DNA of 7,280 nt from Thermoplasmata archaeon (GTDB lineage Archaea > Thermoplasmatota > E2 > UBA202 > JdFR-43): positions 1 to 7,280 of the forward strand of contig QMSU01000047.1 in assembly GCA_003650975.1 (NCBI GenBank), in the 5' to 3' direction. Below, one piece after another: positions 1 to 5,252 of the stretch (positions within the stretch are counted from its first letter, which is position 1; every line of letters starts with the position of its first letter). Below the pieces are notes generated by a model. It saw only the letters and a program-made list of their open reading frames with translations, made no database searches and had not been told where the DNA came from. Position numbers and translations under genes: made by a program.

Positions 1-77
1 ACTGCCGCCTCCATAACCTCTTTCCCTTTTTTTATTTCTCTCTGATTCTGGACAATGAGATGACGGAGAGGGAACAT
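1..77 (-). CDS. Possible 5' end of a minus-strand gene, cut by the left window edge
   Basis: A minus-strand frame opens with an ATG at 77-75 and stays open to the edge, about 25 codons, after a stop codon at 89-87. The visible residues are charged and helix-like (QREIKKGKEVMEAAV), which looks more like real coding than the plus-strand frame across the same DNA. A second in-frame ATG at 14-12, preceded by an AGAGG two bases upstream, is an alternative start. The gene would be divergent from the zinc-ribbon gene at 276. Too little is visible to assign a family, and the call rests on residue composition and arrangement only. Confidence 0.3.
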   Translation of the reverse strand, partial: MFPLRHLIVQNQREIKKGKEVMEAA

Positions 78-134
78 ATACACACATTATGTCTATCTTT
101 CACCGCTCGCATGCTGGCTCTCCCGCCTGTAGCC

Positions 135-174
135 CGAGCAAGACGTGAAATGGTCTGTTTTCCGGTCATGCTCG
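135..174. repeat. Imperfect inverted repeat (10-base arms, 20-base loop)
   Basis: Arm CGAGCAAGAC (135-144) is complementary to GTCATGCTCG (165-174) except for one A/A mismatch. It lies in the roughly 200 bases between the possible minus-strand start at 77 and the zinc-ribbon gene at 276. It could be a small RNA hairpin, a protein-binding site, or chance. I see no tRNA, box C/D motif pair or other recognisable RNA around it, and nothing else in this gap beyond the candidate promoter at 245-254. Confidence 0.3.
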
Positions 175-244
175 CCTCAAAAAGATTGCATAACTTTCAT
201 TCATGCCCATCATACCATCTCCCTTCTTTGGGGCAGCAAAGGAA

Positions 245-254
245 AAACTAAATA
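245..254 (+). promoter_or_regulatory. TATA-like box for the zinc-ribbon gene
   Basis: AAACTAAATA is centred about 26 bases before the ATG at 276, the spacing expected for an archaeal leaderless transcript. It helps decide the start: the in-frame GTG at 255 and ATG at 258 would lie upstream of the transcription start. Confidence 0.4.
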
Positions 255-275
255 GTGATGTTCATTTTAACTCTC

Positions 276-542
276 ATGCTTGCGGTCTGTCCAAACTGCA
301 AAAAAGAGTTTATCGTTCATGATGAGGTAACCGGGCACTGCCCGGGGTGCGGCATTGCACTTATTTTCAAGGGGAAAGGCGAAACCATCGAAAGGGTGAA
401 TATTGCGGCCATCGAGCAAAAGGTTGATGAGATCATCGGAGAAACTGGAGGGGAAATCTCCTGTGAAGATGATCTGCTGCTGGAACACCTTGCCCTTGAA
501 AAGGACGTGACGCAGATAGAGAAGGAAATCGACCGGTTATAG
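276..542 (+). CDS. Small zinc-ribbon protein with acidic helical tail
   Basis: An 88-residue protein. Two CPxC knuckles, CPNC at residues 5-8 and CPGC at 22-25, form a treble-clef or zinc-ribbon metal site at the extreme N-terminus. The remaining roughly 60 residues are acidic and predicted helical or coiled-coil-like, ending in a heptad-like stretch (IEKEIDRL). No catalytic motif is visible, so a structural, protein-binding or nucleic-acid-associated role is likely but unproven. I chose ATG 276 over the in-frame GTG 255 or ATG 258 because it puts the zinc ribbon at the N-terminus and places a TATA-like box 26 bases upstream. The longer starts would add only a short hydrophobic stretch (MMFILTL). 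The 3' end overlaps the end of the convergent hydrolase gene by 6 bases. I do not recognise a named family. Confidence 0.75.
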   Translation: MLAVCPNCKKEFIVHDEVTGHCPGCGIALIFKGKGETIERVNIAAIEQKVDEIIGETGGEISCEDDLLLEHLALEKDVTQIEKEIDRL

Positions 543-1169
543 GCTGAACACCCACACTTCCTTTTCTGTGGAAAAATCCTCCGTATCAATGTCTATTTCA
601 TTGGCCACGTACCTGATTTCATATCCAATCGCATCAATAAATGCATCGATGTTCTCTATCGGAAGGGCAAGCCCCTCTATTTTATAGTGCATGGGAACAA
701 TCACCCTCGTTCGCATACGTTCGCACAGCCTTCGTGCTTCCTGTGCATTGATGGTGAAAACCCCGCCGACCGGAATAAAAAGAATGTCCACATCGCCTAT
801 CCTTTCAATGAGATCATCATCGAGCATGTGACCAAGGTCTCCCAGATGGCAGAAGGTGACCCCTCCATATTCAAATATGAAAATGGTGGTTTCCCCCCGC
901 CGGGCGCCACCTTCCTTATCATGATATGCGGTGAGTGCCCTTACGGAGAGACCGTTCACCGTTTTTTCTCCCCGCACCACCACGCTTCCCTCCTTTTCGA
1001 CGATTCTTGTCTGGTTGTGGTCAAAATGCTCGTGCGTAACAAGGATGACATCTGCCTTGGTTTTCGGGGGAGGGATACCGATGGAAATGCCGTCGTGGGG
1101 GTCAATGACAATGACCTTGCCATTTGATATTTCAAAGCAGGCATGGCCCCACCACCTGATACGTATCAT
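537..1169 (-). CDS. Metallo-beta-lactamase-fold metal-dependent hydrolase (UlaG/COG2220-like)
   Basis: A 210-residue protein with the full metal-site signature of the compact UlaG-like branch of the metallo-beta-lactamase superfamily: GHACF at residues 8-12 with His9, IDP at 22-24, the HxHxDH motif THEHFDH at 45-51, His83, HLGDLGH at 108-114 supplying the bridging Asp111, and VPMHY at 157-161 with His160. It should be a cytoplasmic binuclear metal hydrolase. Relatives act on lactones, phosphodiesters or other esters, and the substrate cannot be read from the sequence. The start at 1169 is preferred over the in-frame ATG at 1181 because it forms an ATGA overlap with the stop of the upstream helix-hairpin-helix gene, implying translational coupling. 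It is the distal gene of a two-gene operon and converges on the zinc-ribbon gene. Confidence 0.92.
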   Translation of the reverse strand: MIRIRWWGHACFEISNGKVIVIDPHDGISIGIPPPKTKADVILVTHEHFDHNQTRIVEKEGSVVVRGEKTVNGLSVRALTAYHDKEGGARRGETTIFIFEYGGVTFCHLGDLGHMLDDDLIERIGDVDILFIPVGGVFTINAQEARRLCERMRTRVIVPMHYKIEGLALPIENIDAFIDAIGYEIRYVANEIDIDTEDFSTEKEVWVFSL

Positions 1170-1654
1170 TTCCGCCACCATTCCTTCAGTTTTTCAAAAA
1201 AGCTCCTTTCAGGTACCTTCTCTTCCTTTTGGGGCCTGCTTTTGACTGAATACGGCACATTTTCATACCACTGCTGATTGAACCAGAGGGTTGCTTTTGT
1301 GCCCAGATGGACTGCCATTTCCCTTTTCACCATTTCAGCCCTGACATCTTCGAATCTCCCGCGGTACACCGGTATATTTTCATGGGGCACTCCTTTTATT
1401 GTCACCTTTGCTACACTGTCTGTTATCTCTATGGTTGCTATCTTTGCCACATCCTCCCTCACAATTGCCTTCTTGCGCGGTATCACCTTACGCCCCTTCT
1501 TTTTCCACTCCCTGAGCCGGTTTACCGATATGCCCGTTCTCTCGCTCACCTCTTTCAGATCAGCAAGCACAAGGTCTTCCGCGGTTTCAATTCCCGCCTC
1601 ATTCAATTTTTTCTCATAAACGATGCCAATCCCTTTTATACTCTTAAGCTCCAT
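1166..1654 (-). CDS. Helix-hairpin-helix domain protein of unknown function
   Basis: A 162-residue basic protein. Residues 1-50 (IKGIGIVYEKKLNEAGIETA, then a VSERTGIS segment) match the helix-hairpin-helix fold seen at the N-terminus of RadA/Rad51 and in other DNA-binding proteins, with the Gly-Ile-Gly hairpin turn at residues 8-10. A basic linker near 51-64 leads to a beta-rich region (about 68-142) containing a WFNQQWYENVPYSV segment that I cannot assign. The C-terminus is a short amphipathic aromatic and basic helix (FFEKLKEWW). Non-specific DNA or RNA binding is the reasonable inference; no nuclease motif is visible. It is the first gene of an operon with the metallo-hydrolase, which starts inside its stop codon. 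A TATA-like box about 27 bases before the ATG suggests a leaderless mRNA. Confidence 0.85.
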   Translation of the reverse strand: MELKSIKGIGIVYEKKLNEAGIETAEDLVLADLKEVSERTGISVNRLREWKKKGRKVIPRKKAIVREDVAKIATIEITDSVAKVTIKGVPHENIPVYRGRFEDVRAEMVKREMAVHLGTKATLWFNQQWYENVPYSVKSRPQKEEKVPERSFFEKLKEWWRK

Positions 1655-1676
1655 TCTTTTATAAATGATAAATCGC

Positions 1677-1685
1677 TATAAAAAC
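1677..1685 (-). promoter_or_regulatory. TATA-like box for the helix-hairpin-helix/hydrolase operon
   Basis: On the minus strand, TTTTTATA is centred about 27 bases before the ATG at 1654, consistent with a leaderless transcript. Read on the plus strand the same bases are TATAAAAA, which could alternatively drive the divergent gene at 1727 with a leader of about 20 bases. Confidence 0.5.
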
Positions 1686-1695
1686 GTGTTGACAA

Positions 1696-1705
1696 AACTT
1701 TTAAT
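1696..1705 (+). promoter_or_regulatory. TATA-like box for the HisA-like/DUF2240 operon
   Basis: AACTTTTAAT is centred 26 bases before the ATG at 1727, the leaderless spacing. A GGAG at 1721-1724 is only two bases from the ATG, too close to act as a normal SD. That supports leaderless initiation for the first gene of this operon. Confidence 0.4.
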
Positions 1706-1726
1706 GCCACCTGTGATTTTGGAGTA

Positions 1727-2209
1727 ATGGATGAATATCCGTTCATAAAGGTGAAAGGAGGGAAAATACGGAGGAATAATACCGTCTGGAGAGGGAAAAA
1801 AGCGGTGGAAAAGCTTCAGGAACTGGTAAAAACATATGAGATGGTGTATGCACTTGATCTGGACGGGTATAAGAGAAATGAGCCGAATCTTGAGCTGTAT
1901 AAAAAGGTACGGGGTTCCGTGTGGGTGGACGCCTTTCCGAGATACGTGGAGGACGTGATGGACATCATCGTGAGCGGTGTGGAACGGCTCACGGTGTGGG
2001 TCATGGAGGAGAGGCACCTTGCGGAATTGCGGGATATGTGCGAATCGGAGATTTTTCTCCGCGACGACGATGCAAAAAATGCCGCAAGGAAAGCAAGGGA
2101 ATACCGGTTCAGGGGTGTGATTCTGGAAAGCGGACAGCCCTCCGGCAATACCGTTGAAATGTGGAAAATAGACACCGATGCAGAAGTGGTGCGGAGGGTC
2201 AAGAAATGA
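1727..2209 (+). CDS. Shortened HisA-like (ProFAR isomerase-related) barrel protein, probably not a HisA enzyme
   Basis: A 160-residue protein whose first half aligns by eye with HisA-type (beta/alpha) barrels. FIKVKGGKIRR at residues 6-16 corresponds to the first strand, VYALDLDGYKRNEPNLEL (about 40-57) to the second strand with the DLDGA-like motif, and VWVDAFPRYVEDVMDII to the third strand and its GGIRS phosphate loop. Later strands are suggested by RLTVWV, EIFLRDDD and FRGVILESG. Canonical HisA has about 240 residues, so the last barrel units appear to be missing. Lys8 occupies the place of the first catalytic Asp (AIDL becomes FIKV), and the phosphate-binding glycines are replaced by DAFPR. 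I infer a related but functionally distinct archaeal protein, perhaps of the uncharacterised ProFAR isomerase-related group (COG1411). It is translationally coupled to the DUF2240 gene downstream. Confidence 0.8.
   Translation: MDEYPFIKVKGGKIRRNNTVWRGKKAVEKLQELVKTYEMVYALDLDGYKRNEPNLELYKKVRGSVWVDAFPRYVEDVMDIIVSGVERLTVWVMEERHLAELRDMCESEIFLRDDDAKNAARKAREYRFRGVILESGQPSGNTVEMWKIDTDAEVVRRVKK
2193..2197 (+). promoter_or_regulatory. Strong ribosome binding site for the DUF2240 gene
   Basis: GGAGG lies 8 bases before the ATG at 2206, inside the end of the HisA-like gene. It fixes the start at 2206, where ATGA overlaps the upstream stop, rather than at the in-frame ATG at 2161. The contrast with the SD-less first gene is the usual archaeal split between leaderless first cistrons and SD-led downstream cistrons. 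Confidence 0.8.
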
Positions 2210-2667
2210 ACGAGTTGAAAACACTGGTGGCGTTCGTATTTCAGCGGAGCGGAAAGGAGAAGATGAAGGAAAAGGATTTTTACATGTTGCTCTCCTTTGA
2301 GCTCGGCTGGCTCACCCCCGGAGAGGGCTTGAAGGTAATAGAGAAGGCGATCGAAGAAAATCTGATGGAACGGGAAAATGGCGAGTTGCGTCCTACCTTC
2401 GACCATAAAAGCGAGGAAATCCCTCTTGGCTTTACATTTAACAGGGAAATGCTGGGGGAAATGGAAGGAGACCTTTTCACCAGGATATGTGCAAAAATAG
2501 TGAATGACGGGGGAACGGGAGAAAAAAAGGTGAGAGGGGAGATACAAAGGATGGCGGAACGATTGCACGTGTATCCCGAGGTTGCAGCCCTTGTGGTGGC
2601 CAGAAAGAACAACATAGACATAGGTGAGTTCATGGATGAGGCAAAACGGTTCGTAGAGGAGAGCTGA
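2206..2667 (+). CDS. DUF2240-family archaeal protein
   Basis: A 153-residue soluble protein. The N-terminal half, with VAFVFQRSGKEKMKEKDFYM, LSFELGWLTPGEGLKVIEKA and the EIPLGF motif after a variable loop, matches the conserved layout I know from the archaeal DUF2240 family. That half looks like a compact helical, possibly winged-helix-like module. The C-terminal half (about 90-153) is a helical segment with RMAERLHVYPEVAALVVARKN, also typical of the family. The function is unknown; no metal site, nucleotide loop or catalytic motif is evident. The start at 2206 is set by GGAGG 8 bases upstream and the ATGA overlap with the HisA-like gene, implying joint expression and perhaps a joint role. 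It ends 17 bases from the convergent TGA-split gene. Confidence 0.9.
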   Translation: MNELKTLVAFVFQRSGKEKMKEKDFYMLLSFELGWLTPGEGLKVIEKAIEENLMERENGELRPTFDHKSEEIPLGFTFNREMLGEMEGDLFTRICAKIVNDGGTGEKKVRGEIQRMAERLHVYPEVAALVVARKNNIDIGEFMDEAKRFVEES

Positions 2668-2684
2668 AAGGGAAAGGGAGGGAT

Positions 2685-3125
2685 CTAAATTAATACCGCA
2701 CACCAGTACATATCATCGAGAAACAGTACAAGATGTCCGATGAGAAATCCCACCACCTTCCGTTCCGTAACTTCGAGAGCATTGTCGGCCCGGGCGACCA
2801 CCATGCGCAGCAACGGCCCGATGCCCAGTATGACTCCCTCATGCTCGTAGTATTCGACAACGCTTTCATTGACCCCGATTACATCAACCACACACCCGGT
2901 CAAGATGACTCACAATGATGACACCACGGAATCCCCCACATTCCAGATACGCGCTGACGTGTGATTTATGATGGTTATATCCAGCTCCGTTTCATCCAGC
3001 ATAAAAGGTAAACCGGTGACAGTTTGATTCGGATTTTGAATTCCAAAACCACCTGTCAAAATAAGCACTGCAGTAACACCGAACATCCACAGCATTTGCA
3101 TTCCATCCGGATGCATCAGCGACAT
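2685..3125 (-). pseudogene. Exported or membrane-anchored unknown protein split by an in-frame TGA
   Basis: One minus-strand frame runs from the ATG at 3125 to a TAG at 2687-2685, about 145 codons, interrupted only by TGA at 2912-2910. The first part (71 residues) has a hydrophobic signal or anchor segment near residues 12-27 (LWMFGVTAVLILTGGFG), then an extracytoplasmic-looking stretch. The second part (about 74 codons) is valine-rich with a hydrophobic end (VVGFLIGHLVLFLDD). Codon use looks coding on both sides of the TGA and no frameshift is needed. A well-spaced TATA box sits before the ATG. It could be a recent pseudogene, a sequencing error, two adjacent small genes (the second starting at the TTG at 2903), or readthrough. 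Selenocysteine is unlikely because nearby genes use TGA as an ordinary stop. I do not recognise the family. Confidence 0.5.
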
Positions 3126-3145
3126 TGATAATCAAACAGGGCTGG

Positions 3146-3153
3146 ATATATAG
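3146..3153 (-). promoter_or_regulatory. Strong TATA box for the TGA-split gene
   Basis: CTATATAT on the minus strand is centred about 25 bases before the ATG at 3125, ideal for an archaeal leaderless mRNA. It lies in the 63-base gap after the TctA-family gene, so the split gene probably has its own promoter. Confidence 0.65.
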
Positions 3154-3188
3154 CGATTTTGGAGAGGCCCTTCATTCCCCTGAAATTG

Positions 3189-4415
3189 CTACGTGAAGTA
3201 CCAGAGAATAAGGGGAACGATCAGAACCCCCATACAGGTGCTTCGCCGCACGTGCAGATCAAGGCACAGAAGACCTATGGCAGTGGCCACACCGAAAATG
3301 AGCAGGCCAAGCGGTCCGGTGAATACCACCACCATCGCCGCCACTGTCAGAAGCGATACCTTCAGCAGCATGTCATAGGATATCCGGGAGATGTTTCTGG
3401 CGATGAATTTCCCCACGCCCTTTGTCAGGTAGTATGACACGCATGATGCAATAATCACGCCCGCAAGAAACAGATTGAACGGATGGGGCAGTATCGCCCC
3501 CTTCCATGAGTTCACGTGAATCAGCTCCCTTATCACAAGGGCGAATCCGCTGCGTGCTTTGAGAAACATGAAGAGCACCGCAAGAACGAAGAAGTTCGTC
3601 GATGTGTTGATGGCGGAGAGAATGGAAATCACCGATTCGTCCCGCCACTCCCTTCTCACCGATAGCACCAGCGTTGCCGCAATGGAAGAACTGACACCGG
3701 GAAGAATGGAGACAAAGCTTCCCGCGAGCGCACCACTCCCAATATCCCTTTTCCTGAGCCTTATGGAACATTCCTGCAGGTTCTGCTCTGGAAGAGCACA
3801 CTGCTGTGAATGGATAAGGGCGGAAGCACCGAAAAGTCCCGCGAGTGCCGGGAACACGGGGGACGACTGTACAAGAAAGGATGTATTGATATCCAGTGCA
3901 ATTATCCCGAAAATGCCGGAGAGCAAAAACACGAGGGCTGCCCTGAGGGGATATCTATTCGTAACGATGACAATCAGCGAGATGCAGATGAGAATCCATG
4001 GCACCGCATTTTCAATCATACCGTAAAGGCCCACCGGTCCCCGGAGAATCGCATAGAAGGGCACGAGGAGGGCGAAGCAGATGGCCACCGCCGCCAGACT
4101 CGAGAGGGCAGAAAGAGATACGGCCTCATATCCCCTTCCCTTAAGCACCATGGAATGTGCGGGGAGTACCACAAGGGCTGTATCTTCCTCGGGGGCGCCA
4201 ATGAATGTGGAGGGCACGATGTCCAGGAAGGTGTGGGAGATGGCCGCGGCAACGATCATGATGCAAAAATAGAGATTGAGTGTACCCGCAATTCCCGATA
4301 TCATGAAAAGCAGCAGGGCAACATTGTTGGTATGCAGCCCCGGGATGAGTCCGGTGACTGCCCCAAGACCCGTGCCTGCAAGGGAAAACAGGATGACCAT
4401 CACGAAATCAGTCAT
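3189..4415 (-). CDS. TctA-family (tripartite tricarboxylate transporter permease-like) membrane protein
   Basis: A 408-residue polytopic membrane protein with roughly ten or more hydrophobic segments. TctA-family signatures are clear: GLIPGLHTNN at residues 22-31, then IGAPEEDTALVVLPAHSMVL (72-91) followed by KGRGYEA, and FPALAGLFGASALI near 188-201. A second copy of the Pro-Gly motif, GSGALAGSFVSILPGVSSSI (226-245), reflects the internal duplication of the family. It resembles the shorter archaeal branch (COG1784 type, about 400 residues) rather than bacterial TctA of about 500. By family it should move an organic anion or another small solute, but no TctB or TctC partner is visible, so the substrate is unknown. 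The start codon overlaps the last 8 bases of the OB-fold gene and has no SD of its own, implying translational coupling. Confidence 0.92.
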   Translation of the reverse strand: MTDFVMVILFSLAGTGLGAVTGLIPGLHTNNVALLLFMISGIAGTLNLYFCIMIVAAAISHTFLDIVPSTFIGAPEEDTALVVLPAHSMVLKGRGYEAVSLSALSSLAAVAICFALLVPFYAILRGPVGLYGMIENAVPWILICISLIVIVTNRYPLRAALVFLLSGIFGIIALDINTSFLVQSSPVFPALAGLFGASALIHSQQCALPEQNLQECSIRLRKRDIGSGALAGSFVSILPGVSSSIAATLVLSVRREWRDESVISILSAINTSTNFFVLAVLFMFLKARSGFALVIRELIHVNSWKGAILPHPFNLFLAGVIIASCVSYYLTKGVGKFIARNISRISYDMLLKVSLLTVAAMVVVFTGPLGLLIFGVATAIGLLCLDLHVRRSTCMGVLIVPLILWYFT

Positions 4416-5007
4416 GGAGGAAAACCCCGTGGAACGGTTCGCATATATTCAGGCTGAAACAGGCATTCTTCGGATTGTAGGAAAAAAGGGCCTTCACATA
4501 CACGTTTTCGTATACCTGAAGAAAAGAAGTGTCATTGGCATACACCTTCATTCTGTACTCGGAATACTCGTCGGTAAGATAGAAATAATCGCGGGATAGT
4601 GAGTACACATACCCGGTGACATTGACATTCAACCCCGCATACGCATCATAGTTTTCTGCGAGATATGAAACGGAGATGCAGTCTCTGTCCCATCTTTTGA
4701 TGACCGCAACATCCGTGGCATATATTGCCAGAGAATTGCTGTAATCCCCCACCGTGCCCCGGACTCTGATCACATCACCGTAGTGTATATCATCATTGTC
4801 CTCAAAATACACGCATGCCCGGGCCTTTCCGTCGCTTATTTCAAGCACGTTTCCCATGCGGTTTTCCACCATGCCTTCTGCGATTATTTCTTCCCCTTCA
4901 TGTTCCCAGATGGCATTCAGCTCCACCTTCACTGGGTGGGAAAAGAGAGATATACCGTAGAGAAAAATGATGCCACCCACCGCAGCAAGTGCATACAGTT
5001 TCCTCAT
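4408..5007 (-). CDS. Membrane-anchored protein with probable tandem OB-like domains
   Basis: A 199-residue protein. Residues 1-5 are basic and 6-22 hydrophobic (ALAAVGGIIFLYGISLF), a signal anchor placing the rest outside the membrane. Two similar beta-rich segments follow. The first (about 35-108) has GNVLEISDGKARACVYF then YGDVIRVRGTV; the second (about 120-192) has AGLNVNVTGYVYSLSRDYFYL then YENVYVKALFSY. Both show the strand pattern of OB-fold tRNA_anti-like domains, where a G-x-V/I-x-V-x-G-x-V strand is typical. Several N-x-T/S sites are compatible with archaeal surface glycosylation. The stop overlaps the start of the TctA-family gene. I infer a surface partner or accessory subunit of that membrane protein. 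The OB call is pattern-based. Confidence 0.8.
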   Translation of the reverse strand: MRKLYALAAVGGIIFLYGISLFSHPVKVELNAIWEHEGEEIIAEGMVENRMGNVLEISDGKARACVYFEDNDDIHYGDVIRVRGTVGDYSNSLAIYATDVAVIKRWDRDCISVSYLAENYDAYAGLNVNVTGYVYSLSRDYFYLTDEYSEYRMKVYANDTSFLQVYENVYVKALFSYNPKNACFSLNICEPFHGVFLHD

Positions 5008-5026
5008 GAAATTAAATAAATTATCT

Positions 5027-5034
5027 GTTTAAAT
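5027..5034 (-). promoter_or_regulatory. TATA-like box for the OB/TctA operon
   Basis: ATTTAAAC on the minus strand lies 20-27 bases before the ATG at 5007, in a strongly A/T-rich stretch (about 5008-5045). No SD precedes the start, consistent with leaderless initiation. The same stretch could serve a divergent plus-strand transcript. Confidence 0.35.
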
Positions 5035-5079
5035 TTTTTATTTTGCATTCCAATGAAAGATGATAAGGAGGTTCCTGCC

Positions 5080-5223
5080 ATGACATGTGCACCCCTTGTT
5101 TTTCTTTATCCTTCTTTGAGTGTGCCCAATTCAACCAGTGAATGGGGTATTCTCATCTTCTTCCCATCCGGTGAGCACATGCACCGTTTCATTTTTCCTA
5201 TCCTGGCGAAAAATGAAGGGTGA
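5080..5223 (+). CDS. Candidate small protein, 47 residues, with strong SD
   Basis: A plus-strand ORF begins with ATG 5080 and ends with TGA 5221-5223. AAGGAGGT at 5065-5072 is an excellent SD with about 8 bases of spacing from GGAGG to the ATG. An in-frame ATG at 5053 would extend it to 56 residues. The peptide has hydrophobic patches (APLVFLYPSLSV and WGILIFFPSG) but matches no family I know. Against it: its 3' part contains a perfect inverted repeat, and the opposite strand has an equally open short frame continuing from purH. This is the only plus-strand candidate in the right half of the window. Confidence 0.2.
   Translation: MTCAPLVFLYPSLSVPNSTSEWGILIFFPSGEHMHRFIFPILAKNEG
5188..5217. 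repeat. Perfect 10-base inverted repeat downstream of purH
   Basis: TTCATTTTTC (5188-5197) and GAAAAATGAA (5208-5217) are exact reverse complements with a 10-base spacer, about 36 bases past the purH stop. An RNA hairpin here could mark the purH transcript end, but archaeal termination relies mainly on U-runs and none follows the hairpin. On the minus strand, one arm contains the ATG of a 28-codon ORF (5192-5106). Beyond this, the SD/ORF at 5065-5223 and the A/T-rich promoter stretch, I see nothing else in 5008-5252. Confidence 0.4.
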
Positions 5224-5252
5224 CAGGAGATGGTGTATACTTCATGCTTTTT

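Noticed and set aside
3..251. Plus-strand frame open from the left edge to 251
   Set aside because: The translation is poor in acidic residues, rich in His, Pro and Ser, and shows no domain. The opposing minus-strand start at 77 looks more coding-like, and the end of this frame runs into the TATA-like box of the next gene.
1816..2703. Minus-strand ORF of 295 codons across the HisA-like and DUF2240 genes
   Set aside because: It is long but is the mirror of two recognisable plus-strand genes with an SD and ATGA overlap. Its translation is rich in Ser, His, Phe and Cys and matches nothing.
2910..2912. Selenocysteine at the in-frame TGA
   Set aside because: No flanking Cys/Sec redox motif is visible, selenocysteine use in archaea is restricted to a few lineages, and neighbouring genes use TGA as a normal stop. 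I did not find a convincing selenocysteine-insertion hairpin by eye.
2733..2918. Plus-strand ORF of 61 codons opposite the TGA-split gene
   Set aside because: Its composition is rich in His, Asp and Gln with no recognisable pattern. Codon-position bias favours the minus-strand frame, so it is taken as a shadow.
3810..4457. Plus-strand ORF of 215 codons inside the TctA-family gene
   Set aside because: It is strongly biased to Gly, His, Arg, Glu and Asp, as expected for the complement of a hydrophobic membrane protein gene. The minus-strand product has clear family motifs.
5106..5252. Readthrough extension of PurH beyond its TGA
   Set aside because: PurH ends at the canonical C-terminal TGxRxFxH motif exactly at the TGA, so the 48 further open codons are not part of the enzyme.
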